A stretch of DNA of 64,000 nt from Fodinibacter sp963695175 (GTDB lineage: Bacteria > Actinomycetota > Actinomycetes > Actinomycetales > Dermatophilaceae). Positions within the stretch are counted from its first letter, which is position 1, and each line of letters starts with the position of its first letter. Made by a program: the position numbers and the translations under genes. The notes below the pieces were generated by a model. The model saw only the letters and a list, made by a program, of their open reading frames with translations. It made no database searches and was not told the origin of the DNA. Positions 14,754-22,143 of the stretch are shown here, one piece after another. The DNA lies in contig CAVOGG010000002.1 in assembly GCA_963695175.1 (NCBI GenBank), positions 1 to 64,000 of the forward strand. Reading direction: 5' to 3'.

Positions 14754-15805
14754 GCGACGCGACCGCTGAGCGCCAGCGGTCCGTCACGGACCTGCCCAAG
14801 GCCCACCTGCACCTGCACTTCACCGGCTCGATGCGGGTCGCGACGGTCCGCGACCTGGCGGAGCAGCACGGCATCCGGCTGCCCTCGTCGCTGACGACCG
14901 ACTGGCCGCCGCGGTTCGACACCGCTGACGCGCGCGGCTGGTTCCGGTTCCAGCGGCTGTACGACGCCGCCCGGGCCTGCGTGCGCGGCGAGGCGGACAT
15001 GCGCCGGATCGTGCGTGAGGCGGCGCTGGACGACGGCGCCGAGGGGTCGCGGTGGCTGGAGATCCAGGTCGACCCGACCTCGTACGCGCCGTTCGTCGGC
15101 GGCATCACCCCGGCTCTGGAGATCGTGCTCGACGAGGCCCGTGCGGTGTCGGCCGAGCCCGGGGCTGCGGGGGTGGGGGTCATCGTGGCGGCGAGCCGGA
15201 TGCGGCATCCGCTCGAGGCGAACACGCTGGCGCGGCTGGCGGCGCGGCACGCGGGCTCGGGGGCCGGCGAGGTCGTGGGGTTCGGGCTGTCGAACGACGA
15301 GCGTCGTGGGGTGACCGAGGAGTTCGCGCACGCCTTCGCCATCGCGCGCCGGGCCGGGCTGCTGCTCGTGCCGCACGCGGGGGAGCTGCTGGGGGCGTCG
15401 GCGGTGGCCGAGACGCTCGACGCGATCGCGCCGGAGCGGCTCGGCCACGGGGTGCGCTCGGTGGAGGACCCGCGGGTGCTGGAGCGGGTGGTGCGCGAGG
15501 GGGTGGCGCTCGAGGTGTGCCCGCTGTCGAACGTGTCGCTGGGGGTCTACGAGGTGGCGGAGGAGGTGCCGCTGCGCACCTTGGTGGATGCCGGGGCGCG
15601 GGTGGCGCTCGGCGCCGACGACCCGCTGATCTTCGGCTCGCGCCTGGCCGACCAGTACGCGACGGCGCGGGTGGACCACGGGTTCTCGGACGCCGAGCTG
15701 GCGTCGTTGGCGCTGGGGTCGCTGGCGGCGAGCCGGGCGCCGTCCGACGTCGTGGCGAAGGCGGAACGGGACATCGCGGCGTGGCTGGGGTCGGAGCGAC
15801 CCTGA
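14750..15805 (+). CDS. add: Adenosine deaminase family protein
   Basis: A zinc-dependent TIM-barrel amidohydrolase expected to convert adenosine (or a related purine) to inosine. The 351-residue protein has the N-terminal metal motif LPKAHLHLHFTGS (zinc ligands H21 and H23), VPHAGE with the catalytic Glu, ERLGHGVRS, LEVCPLSNVSLG, and GADDPLIF near the C-terminus with the Asp pair. The usual HxHLDG is HLHFTG here, which also occurs in other actinobacterial members, so substrate preference may differ. The GTG start overlaps the stop of the DUF5709 gene (GTGA). Confidence 0.87.
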   Translation: MSDATAERQRSVTDLPKAHLHLHFTGSMRVATVRDLAEQHGIRLPSSLTTDWPPRFDTADARGWFRFQRLYDAARACVRGEADMRRIVREAALDDGAEGSRWLEIQVDPTSYAPFVGGITPALEIVLDEARAVSAEPGAAGVGVIVAASRMRHPLEANTLARLAARHAGSGAGEVVGFGLSNDERRGVTEEFAHAFAIARRAGLLLVPHAGELLGASAVAETLDAIAPERLGHGVRSVEDPRVLERVVREGVALEVCPLSNVSLGVYEVAEEVPLRTLVDAGARVALGADDPLIFGSRLADQYATARVDHGFSDAELASLALGSLAASRAPSDVVAKAERDIAAWLGSERP

Positions 15806-15894
15806 ACGCCGGCGCGCGGCGGGCGCAGGGCTGAGCGATGACCCGACCAACGCCCAATGACCCCCAACCAGCCCCGGACAGGTACCTGTTCTCG

Positions 15895-16025
15895 GCGCTA
15901 TTGGATGCTTCCCAGCAGTGAGCAACTTTGAAAGTTGCTCACTCCTGGTGAGCACCCAGCCCAGCGCTCGGTGACTGCGAGCAACTTTGAAAGTTGCTCG
16001 GTCCGGGCGAGCATCCAATAGTGCG
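15895..16025. repeat. Nested palindromic element with two related inner palindromes
   Basis: In the 384-base gap between the adenosine deaminase gene and the XRE-like gene there are two near-identical palindromes. Copy 1 at 15917-15943 has 13-base arms AGTGAGCAACTTT around a central G. Copy 2 at 15978-16000 has 11-base arms CGAGCAACTTT around a central G. A 12-bp outer inverted repeat encloses both (CTATTGGATGCT at 15898-15909 and its complement at 16010-16021), with GCGC continuing on each side. The rest of the gap (15806-15894 and 16026-16189) shows nothing recognisable. It resembles a MITE or REP-like unit, or a two-site operator plus terminator. Confidence 0.85.
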
Positions 16026-16189
16026 CGCGCGAGAACATGTGGCGCGGCCGGCGCTGTCCCTGAGTCCAGCCGGGTCTCCGACTGGCGACAAGGGGCCCGC
16101 TCGTCCACAGTCCTCTGTCGCGCCGGGCCGAAATCCACAGGACTGGCTCGGCGCTGGCCTCGCGGACACGACCGCGATGGGGTAGCGGC

Positions 16190-16819
16190 ATGGAATGGAA
16201 ACCTCGCATGTGGCCCACCTTCGCGGCCGAGGTGCTCAGCGCACGCGCGTCACTTCGGCTCGGCGACGAGATCGGGCTCGCGTTTCGCGCTGAACGCCAG
16301 CGCCTCGGCATGAGCCAGCGCGCCTACGCCGCCCACCGGGGCTGGACCCTCGGCACCGTCATCCGTCTCGAGAGCGCCGCCGATGCGTTGAAGCTCGGTG
16401 ACGTCGATTCGGCCCTCGCCGACACTGCGTTCCAGCTGTGCCTGTGCCATCGCCCCCCGGACGGCGAACCCGGCGCCGCCGCGCTCCCAACCCCCGACCC
16501 CGTCGGCCTCGACACACCCCCGTCCGAACCCGAAGGCGCGACGCCCCCACAGAACCGCGCCGGCGGGCGGCAGCCACCACGCGCGACACCACCCGACGAC
16601 AACCCCTGGCCCCAGCCGGTCCACCCGGCGTACTGGCCGCGCGCCGAGCTCATCGCACGGGTGCGGGGCGGGCGGCGGCGGTTCCCCGCCCACCACGTCA
16701 CCGAGCAGATCGGTACGGGACCGCCGTGGTGGTGGTACGCCGAGTCCAGCCGGGCAGGCACCGTGGCGCCCGACTGGTACGCACCCCAGTACACACAGCG
16801 CCGACCCTCGGCGTCATGA
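16190..16819 (+). CDS. XRE-like helix-turn-helix protein with disordered C-terminus
   Basis: A 209-residue protein. Residues about 24-80 form a probable XRE-type DNA-binding domain: GDEIGLAFRAERQRLGMSQR, then AYAAHRGWTLGTVIRLESAA. The part from 85 to 150 is Pro/Ala/Thr-rich low complexity and probably unstructured. The C-terminal 60 residues contain an aromatic, Pro-rich stretch (PPWWWYAESSRAG). The family of the tail is not recognised. It starts with ATG at 16190, just downstream of the nested palindromes, which are candidate binding sites. It converges with murB, with only 2 bases between the stops. Confidence 0.6.
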   Translation: MEWKPRMWPTFAAEVLSARASLRLGDEIGLAFRAERQRLGMSQRAYAAHRGWTLGTVIRLESAADALKLGDVDSALADTAFQLCLCHRPPDGEPGAAALPTPDPVGLDTPPSEPEGATPPQNRAGGRQPPRATPPDDNPWPQPVHPAYWPRAELIARVRGGRRRFPAHHVTEQIGTGPPWWWYAESSRAGTVAPDWYAPQYTQRRPSAS

Positions 16820-16821
16820 CC

Positions 16822-17895
16822 TCAGAGCGAATGCCCTACCAGCACTGGCTCGTTGACGAGCGTCACGCCGAACGCGTCGAAGACTCCGTCGCGCACCTGG
16901 CGCGCCAGGGCCGCGACCTCGGATGCCGTCGCCTCACCCCGGTTGGTCACCGCGAGCGTGTGCTTGGTCGAGAGCGAGGCCGGGCCCGGCAGCCCGAAAC
17001 CCTTCGGGAACCCGGCCCGCTCGATCAGCCAGGCCGCGCTGGTCTTCACGTGCCCGTCGGCGTCCGCGAACCGCGGCGGCGCGGGCGAGTCGCTCCCCAG
17101 GCGCGCGACGACCCGCGCCTCCAGGGCCGCGAAGTCCGAACCCGACAGGATCGGGTTGGTGAAGAACGACCCACAGCTCCAGGTGTCGTGGTCGGCGTCG
17201 TCGAGCACCATCCCCCGTCGTCGTCGCTGGGCCAGCACGGCCTCTCGCGCCTCCGCCAGCGGCACCCGCTCCCCCACCCCGATCCCGAGCTGCGCGGCAA
17301 GGTCGGCGTAGCGCACCGGCTGCGACATCGTGCCCGGGATCAGCTGGTACATGACGTCGATGACGACGAAGCGGTCGGTGGCCTTGAAGACCGAGTGCCG
17401 GTAGGTGAAGCGGCAGTCCAGCGAGGTCATCGTTCGCACCCGCTCCTCCCGCCGGTCCCACACCCGCACCCGCGCGACGGTCTGCGCGACGTCCTGGCCG
17501 TACGCCCCGACGTTCTGCACCGGGGTGGCCCCGGCCGAGCCCGGGATGCCGGACAGCGCCTCCACGCCCGACCACCCCTCCTCGACGGCGAGCGTGACGA
17601 ACTCGTCCCAGTCCTCGCCGGCGGCGACGGTGACGTTGGCGCCGCCGCACTGGTCCTCGGAGTCGACCACCACACCTCGGGTCGCCACCTTCACGACGGT
17701 CCCGGCGAAACCGGCATCCGCGACGACGAGGTTCGAGCCGCCCCCGAGCACGAGCAGCGGCTCGTCGGCGTCGTCGACCTCACGCACGGCGTCGACGAGC
17801 TCGTCGGGGGTCTCGACGACCACCATGCGCGCGGCGGGCCCGCCGACCCGCATCGTGGTGTGCGCAGAGATCGGCTCGTCGTGCAGCTCCTGCAT
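16822..17895 (-). CDS. murB: UDP-N-acetylmuramate dehydrogenase
   Basis: MurB reduces UDP-GlcNAc-enolpyruvate to UDP-MurNAc in peptidoglycan precursor synthesis, using FAD and NADPH. The 357-residue protein has the FAD-binding region HTTMRVGGPAARM and LLVLGGGSNLVVAD, then GIPGSAGATPVQNVGAYGQD, and the substrate-binding part YRHSVFK. It is a type I MurB; CGSFFTNP supplies the catalytic Ser region. The ATG at 17895 overlaps the stop of the upstream dehydratase gene by one base (TGATG), which implies translational coupling. Confidence 0.96.
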   Translation of the reverse strand: MQELHDEPISAHTTMRVGGPAARMVVVETPDELVDAVREVDDADEPLLVLGGGSNLVVADAGFAGTVVKVATRGVVVDSEDQCGGANVTVAAGEDWDEFVTLAVEEGWSGVEALSGIPGSAGATPVQNVGAYGQDVAQTVARVRVWDRREERVRTMTSLDCRFTYRHSVFKATDRFVVIDVMYQLIPGTMSQPVRYADLAAQLGIGVGERVPLAEAREAVLAQRRRRGMVLDDADHDTWSCGSFFTNPILSGSDFAALEARVVARLGSDSPAPPRFADADGHVKTSAAWLIERAGFPKGFGLPGPASLSTKHTLAVTNRGEATASEVAALARQVRDGVFDAFGVTLVNEPVLVGHSL

Positions 17896-18317
17896 CAGTC
17901 GAGCCGGACGACCGCGATGCAGCGGCCCAGCACCTTCTCGTCCTGGCAGGTCGTGGTGACCTCGACCGTCACCCGCCCGGTCTCGGTGTCGACCGCCTTG
18001 ACGACGCCCTCCACGACCAGCTCGTTGCCGGCGACGGGAACCACGACCGGCTTGGTGAAGCGGGTGCCGAACTCCACGACCCGGCCGGCGTCGCCGGCCC
18101 AGTCGGTGACGACGGTGGCCGAGGCACCCATCGTCCACATGCCGTGGGCGATGACGTCGGGCAGCCCGACCGAACGGGCGAAGGCCTCGTCCTGGTGGAT
18201 GGGGTTCTGGTCGCCGGAGGCGTTGGCGTAGGCGACGAGGGTGTCGCGGCCGACGGGCACGGTCACCGGGCCGACGACGTCGCCGACCGAGACCTCCGAG
18301 AGCGGACGGGTAGCCAT
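17895..18317 (-). CDS. MaoC-family (R)-hydratase, HadB-like
   Basis: A hot-dog fold dehydratase/hydratase of 140 residues acting on acyl thioesters. The hydratase-2 motif YANASGDQNPIHQDE contains the expected catalytic pair Asp36 and His41, and AHGMWTMG follows. It pairs with the upstream HadA-like gene, which lacks that pair, as in the mycobacterial HadAB dehydratase of fatty-acid chain elongation. I chose the ATG at 18317 because GGAGG lies 7 bases upstream; GTG at 18323 is possible. It lies 2 bases after the hadA-like stop and overlaps murB. The substrate in this non-mycobacterial setting is unknown. Confidence 0.85.
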   Translation of the reverse strand: MATRPLSEVSVGDVVGPVTVPVGRDTLVAYANASGDQNPIHQDEAFARSVGLPDVIAHGMWTMGASATVVTDWAGDAGRVVEFGTRFTKPVVVPVAGNELVVEGVVKAVDTETGRVTVEVTTTCQDEKVLGRCIAVVRLD

Positions 18318-18319
18318 GC

Positions 18320-18769
18320 TCACTCCTCCCCGCCGCGGACGACGATCGTGGACGTCGACGTGGCCAGGGCATCGCCCGTGGTCGTCGACAGCTCGGTGCG
18401 GGTGGTCACCATCGCGTGCCCACCCGCGGACCGCACCGAGTCGACGGTGGTGGTGCCGAGCACCTCGTCGCCGGCGGTGATCGGGCGGTGGTGCACGAAG
18501 CGCTGCTCGCCGTGGACGACGCGGCTGTAGTCGATGCCGGCCTCCGGGTCGACGATGTAGGCGCGCTCGGCCGCCTGCGAGAACCGCACGGCCATCGTCG
18601 GGGGGGCGATGACGTCGGCGTACCCGGCGGCCCGGGCGGCCTCGGCATCGGTGTGCACGGCGTCGGCGGAACCGACGGCGGCGGCGAAGGCCGCGATCAG
18701 TGCCGCGTCCACGGCATACGGTCCACTGGGCGGATACGTCCGCCCGACGAAGTCTGGGTTCACGGCCAT
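18320..18769 (-). CDS. MaoC N-terminal-domain dehydratase, HadA-like
   Basis: A 149-residue hot-dog protein of the FAS1-like/MaoC N-terminal type (MAVNPDFVGRTYPPSGPYAV, VIAPPTMAVRF, YSRVVHGEQRFVHHRPITAG). It lacks the Asp-x4-His catalytic motif present in its neighbour, which fits the non-catalytic, substrate-binding partner of a HadAB-type heterodimer. The location rpmG-hadA-hadB is conserved in actinobacteria. An rpmG terminator hairpin lies just upstream, so hadA-hadB-murB probably has its own promoter in the short gap or starts nearly leaderless at 18769. Confidence 0.85.
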   Translation of the reverse strand: MAVNPDFVGRTYPPSGPYAVDAALIAAFAAAVGSADAVHTDAEAARAAGYADVIAPPTMAVRFSQAAERAYIVDPEAGIDYSRVVHGEQRFVHHRPITAGDEVLGTTTVDSVRSAGGHAMVTTRTELSTTTGDALATSTSTIVVRGGEE

Positions 18770-18802
18770 GGCGACCACTCTAGGAGACGGGCCGGGGACA
18801 GC

Positions 18803-18841
18803 GAGAGGCCGCCGGCACCCGGACGGGTGCGGCGGCCTCTC
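18803..18841 (-). terminator. rpmG terminator hairpin
   Basis: Arms GAGAGGCCGCC (18803-18813) and GGCGGCCTCTC (18831-18841), extended inward by GCACCC/GGGTGC, form a stem of about 17 bp with one unpaired base and a 3-base loop. It lies 15 bases after the rpmG stop. Confidence 0.7.
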
Positions 18842-18855
18842 GGGCTGACGAAAGG

Positions 18856-19023
18856 TCAGCGAGTCTCGCGGTGCGCGGTGTGCTTCTTGCAGCGCGGGCA
18901 GAACTTGGCCAGCTCGAGCCGGTCGGGGTCGTTGCGGCGGTTCTTCTTGGTGATGTAGTTGCGCTCCTTGCACTCCGTGCACGCCAGGGTGATCTTGGGG
19001 CGGACGTCGGTGGCCTTGGCCAT
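18856..19023 (-). CDS. rpmG: 50S ribosomal protein L33
   Basis: A 55-residue ribosomal protein, MAKATDVRPKITLACTECK followed by ERNYITKKNRRNDPDRLEL and ending CPRCKKHTAHRETR. The two CxxC pairs (CTEC and CPRC) make it the zinc-binding (C+) form rather than the zinc-free paralogue used under zinc starvation. It lies downstream of tRNA-Met and tRNA-Thr, the standard actinobacterial context, and is followed by a hairpin terminator. Confidence 0.96.
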   Translation of the reverse strand: MAKATDVRPKITLACTECKERNYITKKNRRNDPDRLELAKFCPRCKKHTAHRETR

Positions 19024-19148
19024 GGGGGCAACCTGCTCTCAGAAAAAGTGATTCGATCGAAGGGCGTCGGGCCAGCACACGAGGGCTCGCACGACACCAG
19101 CACAACAGGATACGCGGCCTCGGGCATTCCCCGAAATCGCGACCTCGG

Positions 19149-19222
19149 TAGCGGGAGCGGGGCTCGATCCCGCGACCTCACGATTATGAGTCGTGCGCTC
19201 TAACCAGCTGAGCTACCCCGCC
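19149..19222 (-). tRNA. metT: tRNA-Met (CAT), elongator type
   Basis: A 74-base cloverleaf: acceptor GGCGGGG paired with TCCCGCT (two G-T pairs) and discriminator A. The anticodon loop CTCATAA sits between ACGA and TCGT and gives CAT. The first acceptor pair is G-T rather than the C-A mismatch of initiator tRNA, and the anticodon stem lacks the three G-C pairs of initiators, so elongator is favoured. Confidence 0.93.
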
Positions 19223-19268
19223 AAGGGGGTTCGACCGGGTCTGCCTCTCGACGGCCCCGGCTGACCTG

Positions 19269-19341
19269 AGCCCCCTGTCGGAATCGAACCGACGACCTTT
19301 TCCTTACCATGGAAACGCTCTACCGACTGAGCTAAGGGGGC
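19269..19341 (-). tRNA. thrT: tRNA-Thr (GGT)
   Basis: A 73-base cloverleaf with acceptor GCCCCCT/AGGGGGC and discriminator T. The anticodon stem-loop TTTCC-ATGGTAA-GGAAA gives anticodon GGT. It precedes tRNA-Met on the same strand by 46 bases. Confidence 0.95.
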
Positions 19342-19389
19342 GTGCGCCACCAGCGGAGTCCGCCCGGGCGCGACGGAGACATTACACGC

Positions 19390-20160
19390 TCAGGATCGGT
19401 CCAGCGAAATCCGTGCGTCGACGAGCGCAGGGCCGTACCAGGTGAGCAGACGACCCGACACCAGCCGGGTGGGCAGGCGCCGGAACGCCTCCGGTCCGTC
19501 GCCCGGGGTGAACACGTAGGGCTCGTCCGGCAGCAGCACGAGGTCGGCCACCGCGGGGTCGTCCAGGGCGTCGAGGCCGACCGCCGGGTAGCGCCCCGAC
19601 ACCCCCGCCGTCGACACCTCGAAGCCGGCCCGCGCGAGCAGGTCGGCGGTGAAGGTCGGCCGACCCACCACCATCCACGGGTCGCGCCAGACCGGCACGA
19701 CCACGCGCGCGGTCACCGGCGGCACCGGCCCGCACCAGGCCTCCTCCGCCTCGACCAGCCAGCCCGGGTCCTGCGCCACCTCGAGCACGTCGCGCAGCAG
19801 CCGCCGCATCGACGCGACCGCGGCAGGCACGGTCTCGATGTCGGTGACCCACACCGGGATGCCGCGCGCCCGCATCCGGCGGACGTCGAGCTCGCGGTTC
19901 TCCTCCTTGTTCGCGACCACCAGGTCCGGGTGGAGAGCCGCCACGGCGGACAGGTCCGGGTTCTTGGTGCCCCGCACCCGGGCCACCCCGCGGGCGGTCA
20001 GGTCGGCAGGGTGGGTGCACCAGTCGGTGGCCCCGACGAGCCGCTCCGGGCAGGTCGCGGCCAGGGCCTCGGTGAGCGACGGGACGAGGGAGACCACCCG
20101 CGCGACGGCTCCGGGCAGCTCCACGGCGTGCCCGAGGTCGTCGGTGAGGGTGCGCGGCAT
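19390..20160 (-). CDS. BtuF/FhuD-like helical-backbone metal receptor, no signal peptide
   Basis: This 256-residue protein has the fold of vitamin B12/siderophore substrate-binding proteins: RVVSLVPSLTEALAA at the first lobe, then ARGVARVRGTKNPDLSAVAA and LHPDLVVANKEENRELDVRR, and a second lobe ending in YGPALVDARISLD. It lacks a signal peptide or lipobox, since the N-terminus MPRTLTDDLGHAVEL goes straight into the fold. No permease or ATPase gene is adjacent, so transport is uncertain and a cytosolic role is possible. It follows the SDR gene by 14 bases and probably shares its transcript. Confidence 0.75.
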   Translation of the reverse strand: MPRTLTDDLGHAVELPGAVARVVSLVPSLTEALAATCPERLVGATDWCTHPADLTARGVARVRGTKNPDLSAVAALHPDLVVANKEENRELDVRRMRARGIPVWVTDIETVPAAVASMRRLLRDVLEVAQDPGWLVEAEEAWCGPVPPVTARVVVPVWRDPWMVVGRPTFTADLLARAGFEVSTAGVSGRYPAVGLDALDDPAVADLVLLPDEPYVFTPGDGPEAFRRLPTRLVSGRLLTWYGPALVDARISLDRS

Positions 20161-20174
20161 CCGGGTGGGACGGG

Positions 20175-20933
20175 TCAGCGCGGGGCCATCCGCAGGGCGC
20201 CGTCCATCCGGATCGTCTCGCCGTTGAGGTAGTCGTGGTCGATGACCGCGAGCGCGAGCTTGGCGTACTCCTCGGGGCGGGCGAGCCGCTGCGGGAACGG
20301 CACCCCGGCCGCCAGCCCGGCGCGGAACTCGTCCGAGACCGTCGCCAGCATCGGCGTCTCGACGATGCCGGGCGCGATGGTGACCACCCGGATGCCGTAC
20401 TGCGCGAGGTCGCGCGCGGCCGGGAGGGTGAGCCCGACGATGCCGCCCTTCGACGCGCTGTAGGCGGCCTGGCCGACCTGGCCGTCGAAGGCGGCGATGC
20501 TCGCGGTGTTGACCACGACACCACGCTGCCCGTCAATCGGCTCGGTGGCGGCGATGGCCTCCGCGGCGACCGCGAGCACGGTGAACGAGCCGATCAGGTT
20601 GATCTCGACGACCTTGCGGAACAGGGAGAGGTCGTGCACCCCCTTGCGACCGACGATGCGGGCTGACGGCCCGATGCCGGCGCAGTTCACGACCGTGCGC
20701 AGCGGCCGGGCGGGGTCGTCGGACGCCCGCGCGACGGCGGCCCGGACCTGTTCCTCGGACGTGACGTCGGTGGGCGCGTACTCGACCCCCTCGACGGCGG
20801 GCCCGGACGCACACGCGTCCGGCAGGTCGAGGGCGACGACGCGGGCGCCCTGGGCGGCCAGAGCCGCAGCGGTGGCGGCACCGAGCCCCGAGGCTCCTCC
20901 GGTGACGATGGCGGTGGTGTTCGCGAGCTGCAT
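20175..20933 (-). CDS. Type II 3-hydroxyacyl-CoA dehydrogenase-like SDR
   Basis: A classical short-chain dehydrogenase of 252 residues. NAD-binding TGGASGLGAATA is at about residues 11-22, VNCAG stabilises the sheet, NTASIAAFDG holds the Ser, and YSASKGG holds the catalytic Tyr and Lys. The C-terminal VPFPQRLARPEEYAKLA and NGETIRMDGALRM resemble HSD10-like 3-hydroxyacyl-CoA dehydrogenases. The ATG at 20933 gives the common family start (MQLANTTAIVTGG); an ATG three codons upstream is possible. Role by family: NAD-dependent oxidation in beta-oxidation or branched-chain amino acid breakdown. Confidence 0.83.
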   Translation of the reverse strand: MQLANTTAIVTGGASGLGAATAAALAAQGARVVALDLPDACASGPAVEGVEYAPTDVTSEEQVRAAVARASDDPARPLRTVVNCAGIGPSARIVGRKGVHDLSLFRKVVEINLIGSFTVLAVAAEAIAATEPIDGQRGVVVNTASIAAFDGQVGQAAYSASKGGIVGLTLPAARDLAQYGIRVVTIAPGIVETPMLATVSDEFRAGLAAGVPFPQRLARPEEYAKLALAVIDHDYLNGETIRMDGALRMAPR

Positions 20934-20999
20934 GGCCGTCATCCTGCCACCGGCGGCAGCCCTCCCCCGGTGTCGGTGGCGGGCCGTACCGTGGGGGCC

Positions 21000-21800
21000 A
21001 TGGAACTGCGTATCGGAGGGCACGTCGACCAGGCCGACCCGGTGGCGGAGGCCGCCGCTCGGGGGGCCACGCTGAGCCAGTTCTTCCTCGGCGACCCGCA
21101 GAGCTACAAGGGGCCGGTCGTGCAGTTCGCCGGCGGCGCCGCGGCGCTCAACCAGGCGGCGCAGGATGCCGGCGTCGACCTCTACGTGCACGCGCCCTAC
21201 CCGATCAACGTCGCGTCGACGAACAACCGGATCCGGATCCCCGGCCGCAAGCTGCTCCAGCAGCACCTGCACGCGGCGGCCGAGATCGGCGCGAAGGGCG
21301 TCATCGTGCACGGCGGCCACCTCGGCAAGGACGAGGACTCCACGGTCGGGTTCGACAACTGGCGCAAGTGCGTCGACGGCCTCGAGATGCCGGTGCCGCT
21401 GCTCATCGAGAACACCGCGGGCGGCGACAACGCGATGGCCCGCCGGCTCGAGGCGATCGAGCGGCTCTGGGAGGCGATCGGCCGGGCCGAGGGCGGCGAC
21501 ACCGTCGGGTTCTGCCTCGACACCTGCCACGCCCATGCCGGCGGCACCGACCTCGGCAGCGTCGTCGAGAAGGTGCGGGCGATCACCGGCCGGGTCGACC
21601 TGGTGCACTGCAACGACAGCCGCGACGAGTTCGACACCGGGGCCGACCGGCACACCAACCTCGGCGCCGGTCACATCGACGGCGCCGACCTCGCCGACGT
21701 CGTGCGCGACGCCGCAGCCCCGGTGGTCGTCGAGACCCCCGGCGGCGTCGAGGGCCAGTCGGCCGACATCGCGTGGTTGCGCGACCGGCTCGCCGGATAA
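21000..21800 (+). CDS. nfo: Deoxyribonuclease IV (AP endonuclease IV)
   Basis: Endonuclease IV cleaves DNA 5' to abasic sites in base-excision repair. The 266-residue TIM barrel shows the zinc-ligand motifs of AP endonuclease family 2: YVHAPYPINVAS, VIVHGGHLG, LLIENTAGG, FCLDTCHAHAGG, VHCNDSRDEFDTGADRHTNL and VVVETPGG. ATG at 21000 gives MELRIGGHVD. It is transcribed divergently from the SDR gene with a 66-base gap. Confidence 0.93.
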   Translation: MELRIGGHVDQADPVAEAAARGATLSQFFLGDPQSYKGPVVQFAGGAAALNQAAQDAGVDLYVHAPYPINVASTNNRIRIPGRKLLQQHLHAAAEIGAKGVIVHGGHLGKDEDSTVGFDNWRKCVDGLEMPVPLLIENTAGGDNAMARRLEAIERLWEAIGRAEGGDTVGFCLDTCHAHAGGTDLGSVVEKVRAITGRVDLVHCNDSRDEFDTGADRHTNLGAGHIDGADLADVVRDAAAPVVVETPGGVEGQSADIAWLRDRLAG

Positions 21801-21856
21801 GGCCGGGGCGGCGCTGACGGCCCGCCGCCGGTCGGCCGTGGAACCCGGCCGGCTGC

Positions 21857-22141
21857 CTACGCCATGCTGGTGGACGTCCGGCGCTGGGCCGCGCTCGCGC
21901 CCCAGTGGCCGACGTCGAACAGCGCGGCGACCGCGACCCAGAACCAGTCCCAGCCGCTCAGGCCGCCGACCTGCCAGAGGATGACGTAGATCAGCGTCGC
22001 GAACGGCAGGAAGATCAGGCCGAGCAGCGGCCAGATGAACGAGCTGAAGGCCGCGTCCACCCGCTCCGGCCGGGCGACCCAGACGATGAACAGGGCCAGG
22101 CGGGGAAAGACCCCGGCGAGGACCGCGAACAGGCACCCCAT
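21857..22141 (-). CDS. Small three-helix membrane protein
   Basis: A 94-residue protein with hydrophobic stretches at about 3-22 (CLFAVLAGVFPRLALFIVWV), 34-60 (FIWPLLGLIFLPFATLIYVI) and 66-80 (DWFWVAVAALFDVGHW). I do not recognise its function. It begins 2 bases after the gad stop, so it is probably translated from the same message as glutamate decarboxylase. Confidence 0.7.
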   Translation of the reverse strand: MGCLFAVLAGVFPRLALFIVWVARPERVDAAFSSFIWPLLGLIFLPFATLIYVILWQVGGLSGWDWFWVAVAALFDVGHWGASAAQRRTSTSMA

Positions 22142-22143
22142 GG

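Noticed and set aside
15895..16025. CRISPR array at the repeated palindromes
   Set aside because: There are only two copies with one spacer, each a self-palindrome, and no cas genes are in the window.
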